NCBI RefSeq assembly: GCF_014192915.1
Contig: NZ_JACHYN010000002.1
Coordinates: 558,001-622,000 of the forward strand
Direction: 5' to 3'
From: Azospirillum sp. OGB3
GTDB lineage: Bacteria > Pseudomonadota > Alphaproteobacteria > Azospirillales > Azospirillaceae
Length of the DNA stretch: 64,000 nucleotides
The position numbers were made by a program, and so were the translations under genes. This document shows, piece after piece, positions 48,567 to 59,146 of the stretch (positions within the stretch are counted from its first letter, which is position 1; each line of letters opens with the position of its first letter). Under the pieces are notes generated by a model that saw only the letters and a list, made by a program, of their open reading frames with translations, did no database searches and had not been told where the DNA came from.

Positions 48567-49583
48567 TCAAGCCCGGTACTTGGCGATGAGGTCCGCCGCG
48601 AATCCGTCCAGGTTGTTGTCGGCGGGCAGGGTCTGGACGTAGGAGCAGCCGCGGCAGGCTTCGATCTCGTCGCGCCGGCCCTCCAGATGCTTCAGGCGGA
48701 AATCGCGCAGCCGCTCGCCGTTCCAGATGTCATGCAGTGATTCCTCGGCGACGTTGCCGACGATGGTGCCCATGCGCCAGTCGGCGCAGCAGACCGAGAC
48801 CTCGCCGTTGAAGTTGATGGCGAGTTTCAGGAAGGGCTCGGAACAGACCTTGCGGGCGGTGTCCGGGGCGGCGGCGAAGGCGCTCTCCTCCGCCAGCGCC
48901 TCGCCGTGCAGGGGATGGACGAAGAGGCTGTCGGCGATCGGCGTGAAGGTGTCGATGAAGCTCTGCCGCTCCTCCTCCGTCAGCTCCACGTTGATGATCT
49001 TGCAGTGGAGGTGGAAGTCACGGCCCAGCTCCGTCTTGCGGCGGTACAGATAGGCCACGTTGTCCACGATGGTCTGGAAGCGGTCGAAGCGCCGGGTCAC
49101 CCGCTTGTACATGGCGTCGCTGGCTCCGTAGACGGAGACGCGCATGGCGTCCAGCCCGGCGGCCAGCAGCGCGTCCGCCCGCTCCGGCGTCAGCAGGGAG
49201 CCGTTGCTGGTCATCTCGACATGGCGGGCGAGGCCACGCGATTTCAGAAGATGGACCATGTGTTCGATCCGCGTGTTCACCAGCGGCTCGCCGTCCTTGT
49301 AGAGGTGGACGGATTTGATCGGCGCGTCGAACGCGGCGATGTCGTCGGCGATCTTGCGGAACAGGTCGAACTTCATGGCCCCGCGCGGCCGACCGACCTC
49401 CTTCAGCAGCTCCGGGTTCCCGGTGGCGCAGAAGACGCAGCGGAAGTTGCAGCCGTTCGAAGGGTCGATCAGCAGCGAGAAGGGGGTGGTCAGCGGCAGC
49501 ACCTGCGACAGGTCGTTGCGGTCGCGGTGACGGCCGTAGGGAATGTTCGCGGGGGCGGCCGCTTCGGTGTTCACTTCGGTCAT
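48567..49583 (-). CDS. Radical SAM/SPASM-domain protein
   Basis: A 338-residue enzyme. The 4Fe-4S/SAM-binding CNFRCVFC (C45, C49, C52) lies in the expected IDPSNGCNFRC context, followed by GEPLVN (glycine-rich GGEP-like motif, here DGEP). The C-terminal cysteines (VCSEPF, VCCADW, CRGCSYV) form a SPASM-like auxiliary cluster region. SPASM enzymes modify peptides or small molecules; no precursor peptide or partner is obvious nearby. It is divergent from the sialidase-fold gene by 137 bases, so the two may share regulation. ATG 49583 chosen; GAAGG lies upstream. Confidence 0.85.
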   Translation of the reverse strand: MTEVNTEAAAPANIPYGRHRDRNDLSQVLPLTTPFSLLIDPSNGCNFRCVFCATGNPELLKEVGRPRGAMKFDLFRKIADDIAAFDAPIKSVHLYKDGEPLVNTRIEHMVHLLKSRGLARHVEMTSNGSLLTPERADALLAAGLDAMRVSVYGASDAMYKRVTRRFDRFQTIVDNVAYLYRRKTELGRDFHLHCKIINVELTEEERQSFIDTFTPIADSLFVHPLHGEALAEESAFAAAPDTARKVCSEPFLKLAINFNGEVSVCCADWRMGTIVGNVAEESLHDIWNGERLRDFRLKHLEGRRDEIEACRGCSYVQTLPADNNLDGFAADLIAKYRA

Positions 49584-49720
49584 GACCTTCGCCGGGCAGG
49601 GCTGCGGAAAGCGTGTGACTAGCAAGGGATCACGCGCACCGTAAAGGAATCCTTCATTCCGGCAACCGGACATTGGACGGGCGTCCCCAATGCCGCGGGC
49701 GCAAGGTGGATTCCAGGGGC

Positions 49721-50857
49721 ATGCTCGACAGTCTTTCCCATCGCATCGTCTACAGCGACCGTCGCTTCTACGCGTCCTTCCCATCCGCGGCGACTCTGGC
49801 CGACGGGCGGGTGCTGGTGGCCTTCCGGCGCGCCCGCGATCACCGCTGGCTGCACGGGGAGCCGGCCGAGGGCGGCGGCGACTTCACCAGCGTCGATCAT
49901 GTGGACTCGCGCTCGCATCTCGTGATCCAGCGCTTCACCCCGGATTTCGAGCCGGAGGGCACGCCGCTGCCGCTGCCCACCGATCCGGAGGCGGGCGACC
50001 AGGACCCCAGCCTGCTGGTTCTGCGCTCGGGGCGGATCATCCTGGGCAGCTTCGGCTGGTACCCGATGTCGGCGCGCCACGGCCTGCGGCTGCGCGAGAA
50101 GGGCGTCCACCTGCTGGGCAACGCCGAGACGTCGGGCACCTTCTTCCTGTTCTGGGGCGGCAGCACCCGAGTCAGCGACGACGACGGTCGGCACTGGTCG
50201 GCCCACCGCTACCTGCCGGAGCTGCCGGGCCAGGGACCGATCCTGCCCGGCCTGCGCCCGATGCTGGGCGGTGCGGTGCGCGGGCGGGCGGTGGAGGCGC
50301 CGGACGGCACGCTGCTGATGGCGACCTACACCGGCGGTCCCTACACCAGCTACCTGTTCGCCTCCCGCGACCAGGGGGAAAGCTGGACCCTGCGCAGCAC
50401 CATCGCGCGCGACCCGGCGGGGCGGGCCGGCTTCTGCGAGACCGCCCTGCACCTGACCGCGGATGGGCAGCTGGTCGCCTTCCACCGCACCACCGGGCTG
50501 GGCGACCGCCTTGCCACATCTGTCTCCCATGACCTCGGGGAAAGCTGGGCGCCGTGGATCGAGAGCGCGGTCATCGGGCATCCCTACGACGCCTGCCCGC
50601 TGCCCGACGGGCGGCTGCTCGTCGTCTACGGCTACCGCCATGAGCCATACGGCGTGCGCGCCCGGGTCTGGGACTGCCGGTGCGAGACGCTGGAAAGCGC
50701 GCCGGAGATCGTCATCCGCGCCGACGCGCCGTCGCCCGATGTCGGCTATCCCTGGGCGACCGTGCTGGCGGACGGGCGAGTGGCGGTCTGCTACTACATC
50801 TGCGACGCGGCGGGCATCCGGCACATCCAGGCGACGCTGCTGCGCGTGAGCGGCTGA
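49721..50857 (+). CDS. Sialidase-fold (BNR/Asp-box) beta-propeller protein
   Basis: A 378-residue protein with three Asp-box motifs S-x-D-x-G-x-x-W: SDDDGRHW (152-159), SRDQGESW (215-222) and SHDLGESW (269-276). FPSAATLADGRVLVAFRRAR marks the first blade with a candidate catalytic Arg. No signal peptide or membrane anchor is seen, which is unusual for sialidases and suggests cytoplasmic action on nucleotide- or oligosaccharide substrates. Substrate unknown. The gap to serC is 72 bases on the same strand, so both may be one transcript. Divergent from a radical SAM gene. Confidence 0.75.
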   Translation: MLDSLSHRIVYSDRRFYASFPSAATLADGRVLVAFRRARDHRWLHGEPAEGGGDFTSVDHVDSRSHLVIQRFTPDFEPEGTPLPLPTDPEAGDQDPSLLVLRSGRIILGSFGWYPMSARHGLRLREKGVHLLGNAETSGTFFLFWGGSTRVSDDDGRHWSAHRYLPELPGQGPILPGLRPMLGGAVRGRAVEAPDGTLLMATYTGGPYTSYLFASRDQGESWTLRSTIARDPAGRAGFCETALHLTADGQLVAFHRTTGLGDRLATSVSHDLGESWAPWIESAVIGHPYDACPLPDGRLLVVYGYRHEPYGVRARVWDCRCETLESAPEIVIRADAPSPDVGYPWATVLADGRVAVCYYICDAAGIRHIQATLLRVSG

Positions 50858-50929
50858 TTGACGGAGTTCCGCGCACCTCCTATCGTCCCCGGCCATACCG
50901 CAATCCCATGTTCCGGGAGTAGAGTGTCC

Positions 50930-52090
50930 ATGAAGCCCGCCCGCCGGCCGTCGAATCCGCTGTTTTCCTCCGGCCCCTGCGCCAAGCGGCCCGGCTGGTC
51001 GCTGGACGCCCTGGACGGCGCGCTGCTCGGCCGCTCCCACCGCTCGAAGCCGGGCAAGGCGAAGCTGAAGGAGGTCATCGACCTCACCCGCGCCGTCCTG
51101 GCGATCCCCGGCGACTACCGCATCGGCATCGTCCCGGCGTCCGACACCGGGGCGGTGGAGATGGCGCTGTGGAACCTGCTGGGGCCGCGCGGCGTCGACA
51201 TGATGGCCTGGGAGAGCTTCGGCAAGGAGTGGGTGACCGACGTCACCAAGCAGCTCCGCCTGTCCGACGTGCGGACCATCCAGGCCCCCTACGGCGCGTT
51301 GCCGGACCTGTCGCAGGCCGACTTCAGCCGCGACGTGGTGTTCACCTGGAACGGCACGACGTCGGGCGTGCGCGTGCCGAACGGCGAATGGATTCCGTCG
51401 GACCGCGAGGGCCTGTCGATCTGCGACGCGACCTCCGCCGCCTTCGCCATGGACATTCCCTGGAGCAAGATCGATGTCGCCACCTGGTCCTGGCAGAAGG
51501 TGCTGGGCGGCGAGGGCGCGCACGGCATGCTGGTGCTCAGCCCGCGCGCCGTGGCGCGGCTGGAGAGCTTCCAGCCCGACCGCCCGCTGCCGAAGATCTT
51601 CCGCCTGACCAGTGGCGGGAAGCTGATCGAGGGCATCTTCGTCGGCGACACCATCAACACGCCGTCCATGCTCTGCGTCGAGGACGCCATCGACGGGCTG
51701 CGCTGGTCGCTGTCGGTCGGCGGCCTGACCCAACTCATCCGCCGGTCGGAGCAGAACCTGCGCATCGTCTCGGAATGGGCGGCAGCCTCGACCTGGGCCG
51801 GCTTCCTGGCGGACGATCCGGCGACGCGCTCCTGCACCTCGATCTGCCTGCGCTTCACCGACCCCGAGGTGACCGCCCTGACGCCGGAGGCCCAAGCCGA
51901 CTTCGCCAAGAAGCTCGCCGCGCTCCTGGAGAAGGAGGAGGCCGCCTTCGACGCCGGCTCCTACCGCGACGCCCCTCCGGGGCTGCGCCTGTGGGGCGGC
52001 GCCACGGTGGAGAACGAGGACATGGAGGCGGTCCTCCCCTGGCTCGACTGGGCCTTTGCCACGGTCAAGGCGGAGGCCTTCGGGCGCTGA
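50930..52090 (+). CDS. serC: Phosphoserine aminotransferase
   Basis: A 386-residue class V PLP aminotransferase converting 3-phosphohydroxypyruvate to phosphoserine in serine synthesis (and serving pyridoxine synthesis). Typical elements: [20 protein letters not shown] near the N-terminus, [19 protein letters not shown], and the PLP-lysine in [20 protein letters not shown]. This is the alphaproteobacterial/archaeal-type SerC rather than the E. coli type. ATG 50930 follows a GGGAG. serA, commonly adjacent in this class, is not in the window; a toxin-antitoxin pair follows instead. Confidence 0.92.
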   Translation: MKPARRPSNPLFSSGPCAKRPGWSLDALDGALLGRSHRSKPGKAKLKEVIDLTRAVLAIPGDYRIGIVPASDTGAVEMALWNLLGPRGVDMMAWESFGKEWVTDVTKQLRLSDVRTIQAPYGALPDLSQADFSRDVVFTWNGTTSGVRVPNGEWIPSDREGLSICDATSAAFAMDIPWSKIDVATWSWQKVLGGEGAHGMLVLSPRAVARLESFQPDRPLPKIFRLTSGGKLIEGIFVGDTINTPSMLCVEDAIDGLRWSLSVGGLTQLIRRSEQNLRIVSEWAAASTWAGFLADDPATRSCTSICLRFTDPEVTALTPEAQADFAKKLAALLEKEEAAFDAGSYRDAPPGLRLWGGATVENEDMEAVLPWLDWAFATVKAEAFGR

Positions 52091-52093
52091 ACC

Positions 52094-52122
52094 TTGACGC
52101 TGGTGCTACTGGGTAGTACTTG
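52094..52122 (+). promoter_or_regulatory. Promoter and palindromic operator of parDE
   Basis: TTGACG (52094-52099) is separated by 17 bases from TACTTG (52117-52122). The spacer carries an imperfect palindrome GTGCTAC-TGG-GTAGTAC (52103-52119, six of seven pairs) that reaches into the -10. ParD-type antitoxins repress their own operon through such sites, so this is a likely ParD operator. Confidence 0.55.
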
Positions 52123-52143
52123 GTTGGTGAGGGAGGGCAACGC

Positions 52144-52416
52144 ATGACCGTGAAGACCTCGATCTCGCTGACCGACGAACAGGAAGCCTTCGCACGCAGC
52201 CTTGTCGAGACCGGGCAGTATCCAAGCCTCAGCGCGGTGCTCCAGCGCGGTCTCGACATGCTTCGGCGCGACACCGAGAGAAGCAACGCCGAGATCGAAG
52301 CGCTGCGGATCCTGATCGACCAGCGCCGCGCCGGTGCATTCGTCGATCTTGATGACGGCGAAGCGGAAACCCGGGCGATGCTGGAGCGCAAGAGGCGTGC
52401 GCGTGCGGCTCTATAA
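52144..52416 (+). CDS. parD: ParD-family antitoxin
   Basis: A 90-residue protein with a ribbon-helix-helix N-terminus (MTVKTSISLTDEQEAFARSL...YPSLSAVLQRGLDML), which dimerises and binds operator DNA, and a charged C-terminal tail (EIEALRILIDQRRAGAFVDL) that wraps around and neutralises the toxin. GGGAGGG lies upstream. The toxin gene overlaps its 3' end by 20 bases, the normal antitoxin-first order. Confidence 0.9.
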   Translation: MTVKTSISLTDEQEAFARSLVETGQYPSLSAVLQRGLDMLRRDTERSNAEIEALRILIDQRRAGAFVDLDDGEAETRAMLERKRRARAAL

Positions 52417-52750
52417 GGTCCGCCGTGCGGCCTCCGTTACCCGGGACCTCGACCTGATCGAGGATCATCTCGTCCAGGCCTATCGGGACCTGGGTGACGA
52501 TGGGGAGCGCGCGATGGAACGGGCCGCCGGGCGGATCGACGACGCTCTTTCCTACATGCGTACGTTCGAGGCCCATCCGCATCGTGGCACGGAGCATCCG
52601 GAAATCCGATCCGGCATCCGCACCGTGACCAGTCGGAATTTCATCTTCTATTTCGAAATCGATGAGGGGCTGCTCGAAGTCCGGATTCTCGCCGTCTTCT
52701 TCGGCGGTGTGAATCACAGCCACCAGATTCTGGACAGGCTGCGCGGCTGA
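52397..52750 (+). CDS. parE: ParE/RelE-superfamily toxin
   Basis: A 117-residue protein with the RelE/ParE fold pattern: VRRAASVTRDLDLIEDHLVQ, then IRSGIRTVTSRNFIFYFEID, then EVRILAVFFGGVNHS. Plasmid-type ParE toxins inhibit DNA gyrase; chromosomal relatives vary in target. GTG 52397 is taken as start because family alignment begins at RLYKVRRAA. It overlaps parD by 20 bases and is co-transcribed with it. It is somewhat longer than usual (about 95-100 residues) because of the LGDDGERAMERAAGRIDDAL helix. Confidence 0.85.
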   Translation: MRVRLYKVRRAASVTRDLDLIEDHLVQAYRDLGDDGERAMERAAGRIDDALSYMRTFEAHPHRGTEHPEIRSGIRTVTSRNFIFYFEIDEGLLEVRILAVFFGGVNHSHQILDRLRG

Positions 52751-52782
52751 GCCACTCCGGCGCGGCCTTTTTCATGGCCTGT

Positions 52783-54333
52783 TTAATCCCGCCAGAAGCT
52801 CGGCAGGATCAGCACCAGCACGGTGAAGACCTCCAGCCGGCCCAGCAGCATGGCGAAGCTCAGCACCCATTTCGCGGCGTCGGGCAGGGGGGCCATGGTG
52901 CCCGACGGGCCGACCACCGGCCCCAGCCCCGGTCCGGCGTTGGCGAGCGCGGAGGCGACGGCGCTGGCCGCGCTCAGGTAGTCTACCCCCATCGCGGCGA
53001 CCAGAAGCGACAAGATGCCGAAGGCCGCCATGAAGGCGAAGGCGAGGTTGATGACCGAGCCGACCACATCCTCGTCCAGCACCTTGCCCTGGTAGAGGGG
53101 GACCAGAACCCGGTTCGGCTTCAGCATCCGCTGCATCTGGTTCAGCATCGACAGGGCCAGCACCTGCCAGCGGAAGACCTTGATGGAGCCAGCCGTCGAG
53201 CCCGTGCAGCCGCCGATGAAGTAGAAGAAGAAAAAGGCGACGACGGCGAAGCTGCCCCAGGTCGAATAGTCGGTGGAGACAAAGCCCGTCCCGGTGATGA
53301 TCGAGGTGACGTTCACCGCCGAATGGCTGAGCGCGTCCCAAAAGGGCAGGCCGACCACCGTGAAAGCCCACAGGGTCATGGCGACGCCGGCCACCAGCAG
53401 GATCGCCAGCAGCGCGTTCACTTGGCTGTCGCCGAAGACCGGCGCGTTGCGCTGGCCGCGCAGCAGGCGGATGTACCAGGTCAGCGGCAAGGCCCCGCAG
53501 ATCATCGAAAAGGTTGCCACCCACAGCACCGCGTGGGAATCGAACCAACCGAGCGAGGCGTCCTTGGTCGAGAAGCCGCCGGTGGCGATGGAGGCCATGG
53601 CGTGGTTGATCGCGTCGAACCACGTCATGCCGGCCAGATGGTAGGCCACCGCCGACAGCACAGTCAGCGCCAGATAGATCATGGCGATGGCCCCGGCGGT
53701 ATCCTGCACCGTGGCGAAGGGCTTGTCGCCCTTGTCGGAGGACTCGGTGCGGAACAGCTGCATGCCGCCGACCCGCAGGATGGGCAGCACCGCGATCGCC
53801 ATGACGATGATGCCGACTCCGCCGAACCAGTTGAGCAGCGAGCGCCACAGCAGAACCCCCGGCGGGGAGTCGTCCAGCCCGACGATGACCGTGCCGCCGG
53901 TTGTGGAGAGGCCAGACATCGCCTCGTAATAGGCGTCGGTGAAGGACAGGCGGGCGGCGGAGATCATGAAGGGCAGGGCGCCGAAGGCCGCCAGGACGCA
54001 CCAGGACAGCGTCGTCAGAAGGAAATGCTGCTTCACGGTGAAGCGCGCGTGCTCCTTGCTCGACGTCGCCAGGACCATGCCGCCGCTGACCGCCAGCGTC
54101 GCCGCGCTGGAGCCGACGAAGGCGGTCCAGTCGCTGTTGCCAACGGCGGCGTCGGCCAAGGCCGGCACGAGCATGCCCAGCCCAAGTATGGTCAGGAGGA
54201 TACCGATGATGTGGAAGACCGGTCCCAGCGCGATCCCATTGCCAACGCCATTGCCCAAGGCTGTGCCCTTCGTCGCCGCGGGTGCCGGTTGCGGCGCCCC
54301 GTCTTTTGCCGATGTGATGCGCTGATTATCCAA
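52783..54333 (-). CDS. trkH: TrkH-family potassium uptake channel subunit
   Basis: A 516-residue membrane protein. The four selectivity-filter loops of the fourfold pseudo-repeat are visible: MSGLSTTGGTVIV, MASIATGGFSTKD, TSIITGTGFVSTDY and ALANAGPGLGPV, plus GGCTGSTAGSIKVFR, the intracellular gating region. It moves K+ with cytoplasmic TrkA as gating partner (not in window). An N-terminal extension (residues 1-35) is hydrophilic. The gene is convergent with parE. Confidence 0.93.
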   Translation of the reverse strand: MDNQRITSAKDGAPQPAPAATKGTALGNGVGNGIALGPVFHIIGILLTILGLGMLVPALADAAVGNSDWTAFVGSSAATLAVSGGMVLATSSKEHARFTVKQHFLLTTLSWCVLAAFGALPFMISAARLSFTDAYYEAMSGLSTTGGTVIVGLDDSPPGVLLWRSLLNWFGGVGIIVMAIAVLPILRVGGMQLFRTESSDKGDKPFATVQDTAGAIAMIYLALTVLSAVAYHLAGMTWFDAINHAMASIATGGFSTKDASLGWFDSHAVLWVATFSMICGALPLTWYIRLLRGQRNAPVFGDSQVNALLAILLVAGVAMTLWAFTVVGLPFWDALSHSAVNVTSIITGTGFVSTDYSTWGSFAVVAFFFFYFIGGCTGSTAGSIKVFRWQVLALSMLNQMQRMLKPNRVLVPLYQGKVLDEDVVGSVINLAFAFMAAFGILSLLVAAMGVDYLSAASAVASALANAGPGLGPVVGPSGTMAPLPDAAKWVLSFAMLLGRLEVFTVLVLILPSFWRD

Positions 54334-54382
54334 AGGGGCGGGTGCTGTCCATCCGCATCAGGGCGGTTGGACTGTCCGGGTC

Positions 54383-56092
54383 TCACACGAAACCGGCTTC
54401 TCCCAACATGCGGTGGAACTCCCGCAGGGCGCGCTGCTGCTGCGTCCCGTCGGGCAGGTCCTCCACATATTTCCGGTCGAACTGCGGTTGGCGGAGATGC
54501 TCGACCACGCGGTGCCGGACCATCTCCAGCGCCCGCCGGCTGCGCAGGATTCCCGGCGCGCAGACCTGCAGCAGACGGTTCGCGCGCAGCCGCAGGGAAT
54601 CGCCGGGGTCGTCCAGCCGCTCCACCACGTGCTCTTCGGTGATGTAGGCCACCAGAAGCGCGTCGAGGTCGCCGGTCAGGCGGGTCCGCGTCTCCTCCGG
54701 CAGCGCCGAGTCGGCGGCTTGGCAGTAGAGCAGGGTCAGCGCTTCCAGATTGTCGCGGGGCGGCAGGCGGGAGTGGACGAAGCGGCCGTAGTTCGCCGCG
54801 TTGCCGGTCAGCGCGTGCAGCAGCCGGGCGATGTCCGTCGCGTGCCCGTGGCCGAGGTCGGAGTCGGCGAGTGCCAGCAGGAAGCGCACCCGGTCCCGCG
54901 CGTCGGGGATGCGCCCGGCCACCTCCGCGATGGCCTGCTTGCGGCCCGGCGCCCCGCCGCCCTCCAGAAAGCGCAGGTAGCGCAGGACCAGCGCCTCGGC
55001 CATCGCGCCGCCCCCGGCGGGGCCGTCGGGGCCGAGCGTGCGCTTCAGGATCTCCTGGAAGGCCTCCATCTCCAGCGACGGGTCGGAGCGGTAAAGCGGC
55101 TGCGTGCCCCTCAACTGCCGGCGCACCAGATCCAGGATGACCAGCCGCGTCTGGTCCAGGTCGTGGAAAGCGAGAAGCTCGTTCAATTGGACGGCGCGGT
55201 CGTCCTCCGCCCGCTTGGCGGGGGACAGGCGGCCCCGCGACAGGTCGATCAGGTTGCACAGCGCCTCCGCCAGACTGCCCTGGACGCCGAGAAGCTCCTG
55301 CGCGACGGACGGGGCGCCCAGAACGTCGGCGATCACCCCGTCGAGCAGCCCCAGCGGGCGGTCGGCCGCCGCCCCGTCCTCGCGCGCCAGCTCGCCCAGG
55401 AAATCCAGCTTGGCCAGCCAGTTGCGCATCTGCACCAGCTCGCGCGACAGGACCACGCGGGCGAGGAAGTCGCGCTCCGCCGCCGGCAGGCTGGAATCCA
55501 GCCGGTCGAACATCGGGCGGAAGCCGGTGGCGGCGATGGCCGGAAGGTCCTTGCGCGCGGCGGCGGCGCGCGCCCGGTCAGTCAGCTCGTGCATCAGCAG
55601 GTTCAGCGCGTCGCGCCGCCCGCGCCCGTCGGTCCCGGCCTTCTCCGCCTGGAGGACGGCGACCCGCCCGACGGCCGACGGCACGAGGTTGTCGGTGTTG
55701 AGAAGCCGCGCCAGCTCCGCGTGGTTGTGCAGGACCTCGGTCGGGGTGACGACGGCGCGCTCCACGTAGTTGCGCAGGACGCGGTTCATGGTCATCCGGC
55801 TCTGCACGCCGTAGCAATGGTCGAGCGTGAGGCAGAGCCCCAGCGCCTCGTCGATGGCGGCGGCGGTCACGGTCTGGGAGACCTGGCGGAACTCCACATG
55901 GACTTCCGTCTCGACATGGCGGCCGTCCGGGCGGCGCCAGTCGCGCACCACCCGGATGCCCTCGATCCGGCCGCCGGACAGCGCCTTGCGGCCGAAGGCC
56001 AGCGCCTCCGCCTCGGTGTCGAAGCGGCCTTCGAGGACCCAGTGGTCCTGCGCGTAGATCTGGACTTCGTAGCTGGCGGACGGGCGTGCCAT
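54383..56092 (-). CDS. Hypothetical 569-residue soluble protein
   Basis: No domain is recognised. The N-terminal ~65 residues (SYEVQIYAQDHWVLEGRFDT...ALAFGRKALSGGRIEGIRVV) look like a compact alpha/beta domain. Residues ~70-560 are almost wholly helical with many Leu/Ala/Arg pairs, such as RNYVERAVVTPTEVLHNHAE, ARVVLSRELVQMRNWLAKLD and FLLALADSDLGHGHATDIAR. No signal peptide or membrane helix. ATG 56092 is chosen because the start of the N-terminal domain fits there. The gene stands alone, divergent from hisZ, about 3 kb from the pseudokinase pair. A scaffold or regulatory function is possible but unproven. Confidence 0.65.
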   Translation of the reverse strand: MARPSASYEVQIYAQDHWVLEGRFDTEAEALAFGRKALSGGRIEGIRVVRDWRRPDGRHVETEVHVEFRQVSQTVTAAAIDEALGLCLTLDHCYGVQSRMTMNRVLRNYVERAVVTPTEVLHNHAELARLLNTDNLVPSAVGRVAVLQAEKAGTDGRGRRDALNLLMHELTDRARAAAARKDLPAIAATGFRPMFDRLDSSLPAAERDFLARVVLSRELVQMRNWLAKLDFLGELAREDGAAADRPLGLLDGVIADVLGAPSVAQELLGVQGSLAEALCNLIDLSRGRLSPAKRAEDDRAVQLNELLAFHDLDQTRLVILDLVRRQLRGTQPLYRSDPSLEMEAFQEILKRTLGPDGPAGGGAMAEALVLRYLRFLEGGGAPGRKQAIAEVAGRIPDARDRVRFLLALADSDLGHGHATDIARLLHALTGNAANYGRFVHSRLPPRDNLEALTLLYCQAADSALPEETRTRLTGDLDALLVAYITEEHVVERLDDPGDSLRLRANRLLQVCAPGILRSRRALEMVRHRVVEHLRQPQFDRKYVEDLPDGTQQQRALREFHRMLGEAGFV

Positions 56093-56398
56093 GGTGCCAT
56101 TGCCCCGCTGCTGCTGGCACGGTTCGTACACAGGATGCCGGAGATTTCGCATCAAACTCAACAAAGATTCGATTGGAATGCATTCATGTTTCGAGCCGCC
56201 CCGAATCGGTGCCTCTGACTGGCGCCTGTGGCCGGCGCAGGGGAGACGGGCACGGGCTGCGGGGCTTTTCCGTTTGCATGAGGAAGGCGGGGTGGGGTAT
56301 TGACCCGCTCCGTATGCCCGAGCACCGCATGCCCATCGGACTTGCGGGCTCTCGCCATGCCGACGGTTTGCCACCCATTCGACGAGACGACGCAGGCC
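56093..56398. other. 306-base divergent intergenic region between the 569-residue gene and hisZ
   Basis: It must carry the promoters of both genes. I see no strong consensus hexamers, operator palindrome or tRNA. The middle part (56160-56200) is locally AT-richer, a plausible promoter area. Confidence 0.4.
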
Positions 56399-57562
56399 AT
56401 GCCCGCTGATTCCCTGAGCTCCGCCCTGTTGCCCGCCGGCCTGCACGACGTGCTGCCGCCCGAAGCGGCGCACGAAGCGGCGGCGGTGGCGCGCCTGCTG
56501 GCGGACTTCACGGCCCACGGCTATGAGCGCGTCGAGCCGCCGCTGGTCGAGTTCGAGGACAATCTGCTGTCCGGCTCCGGCGCCGCCATGGCGAAGCAGA
56601 CCTTCCGGCTGATGGACCCGCTGTCGCAGCGCATGATGGCGGTGCGCGCCGACATCACCCCGCAGATCGTGCGCATCGCCACCACCCGGCTGAAGAACGG
56701 CGCCCGCCCGGTGCGGCTGTGCTACGCCGGGCCGGTGCTGCGCGTGAAGGGCTCGCAGCTCCGTCCGGAGCGGCAGATCACCCAGGTCGGCGTCGAGCTG
56801 ATCGGGCCGCTGGAGGCCGAGGCGGACGCCGAGGTGATTCTGCTCGCCGCCCACGCCCTGGAAGGGGTGGGGGTGCGGCACCTGTCGGTGGACCTCTGCG
56901 TGCCGACCATGGTGGCGCGGGTCTGCCGCGGCCTGGGGCTCGGCGAGGACGAGACCGCCCGCCTGCGCGAGGCGCTGGACAAGAAGGACGCCGCGGCGGT
57001 GACGGCGGTCGGCGGGCCGGCGGCGTCGCTGCTGCACGCGCTGATGGCCGCCTCCGGCCCGGCCGAGCGCGCCATGGAGGTTCTGTCGGCGCTGCCGCTG
57101 CCGGAGACGGCGGAGAAGGACCGGCGCCGGCTGACCGATGCCCTGCGCCTGCTGCGCGCCGCGCGCCCCGATCTGACGATCACCGTCGATCTGGTGGAGC
57201 ACCGCGGCTTCGAGTACCAGACCGGCCTCAGCTTCACCCTGTTCGCGCGCGACGTGCGCGGCGAGCTGGGGGCGGGGGGCCGCTACCGCGCCGGGGTGCG
57301 TCCGGGCGTGGAGGAGGAGGGCGAGCCGGGGACCGGCTTCACCCTCTACATGGACACGCTCCTGCGCGCCGTTCCGGCGCCGGAGCCGGCCAAGCGCGTT
57401 TATGTGCCGCATGGCACCGCCTGGGCCGCGGCGGGCAAGCTGCGCGCCGAGGGCTGGATCACCGTGGCGGGGCTGGCCCCCGTGGCGGACGCGGCGGCGG
57501 AGGCCCGGCGGCTGGACTGCGGCCACCGTCTGGACGGCGGCACGGTCACGCCGCTGACCTGA
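56399..57562 (+). CDS. hisZ: ATP phosphoribosyltransferase regulatory subunit HisZ
   Basis: A 387-residue histidyl-tRNA-synthetase-like protein lacking tRNA-binding parts. LLPAGLHDVLPPEAAHEAAA begins it; class II motif-like segments are FRLMDPLSQRMMAVRADITP and RPVRLCYAGPVLRVK, and VDLVEHRGFEYQTGLSFTLF is the histidine-binding signature. HisZ partners with short-form HisG to make and feedback-regulate the first step of histidine synthesis. hisG is not in the window. It is followed by purA after 87 bases, with an attenuator-like hairpin between them. Confidence 0.92.
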   Translation: MPADSLSSALLPAGLHDVLPPEAAHEAAAVARLLADFTAHGYERVEPPLVEFEDNLLSGSGAAMAKQTFRLMDPLSQRMMAVRADITPQIVRIATTRLKNGARPVRLCYAGPVLRVKGSQLRPERQITQVGVELIGPLEAEADAEVILLAAHALEGVGVRHLSVDLCVPTMVARVCRGLGLGEDETARLREALDKKDAAAVTAVGGPAASLLHALMAASGPAERAMEVLSALPLPETAEKDRRRLTDALRLLRAARPDLTITVDLVEHRGFEYQTGLSFTLFARDVRGELGAGGRYRAGVRPGVEEEGEPGTGFTLYMDTLLRAVPAPEPAKRVYVPHGTAWAAAGKLRAEGWITVAGLAPVADAAAEARRLDCGHRLDGGTVTPLT

Positions 57563-57574
57563 GACTTCACGAGT

Positions 57575-57603
57575 GGCGACCCCCGCGCCGCGGGGGCGCC
57601 TTT
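57575..57603 (+). terminator. Hairpin between hisZ and purA
   Basis: A GC-rich stem of 11 pairs with one bulged A (57575-57586 with 57590-57600), loop GCC, followed by TTT. It may partly terminate hisZ transcripts or act as a processing site. Confidence 0.65.
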
Positions 57604-57649
57604 GCACGGGCAACGTTTCTTTCTGCCTTCTTTTTTTGCGGAGACACAC

Positions 57650-58942
<1,293 letters not shown>

Positions 58943-58960
58943 TGTGAAGGTTTAGGCCTC

Positions 58961-59053
58961 GGGCCCCCTCCCTAACCCTCCCCCACCTTCGGTGAGGGAG
59001 GGGACTGATCTCCCTCTCCCGCGTCAGCGGGGGAGGGCCGGGGAGGGGGCCCG
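58961..59053. repeat. GC-rich palindromic intergenic repeat, copy 3
   Basis: It begins GGGCCCCCTCCCTAACCCTC and ends with the inverse GGGAGGGGGCCC; inner hairpins CCCTC...GAGGG and CTCCC...GGGAG. Highly similar to 17684-17768. It lies directly after purA. Confidence 0.7.
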
Positions 59054-59146
59054 ATGCGACCACTTCCCCCCGCGTTAACAATTTGTTTGCCCTTTTCGAG
59101 CGACTAAGGCTGGCACACGCTCGCAGGCTCCGGGGATTCGAACGCC

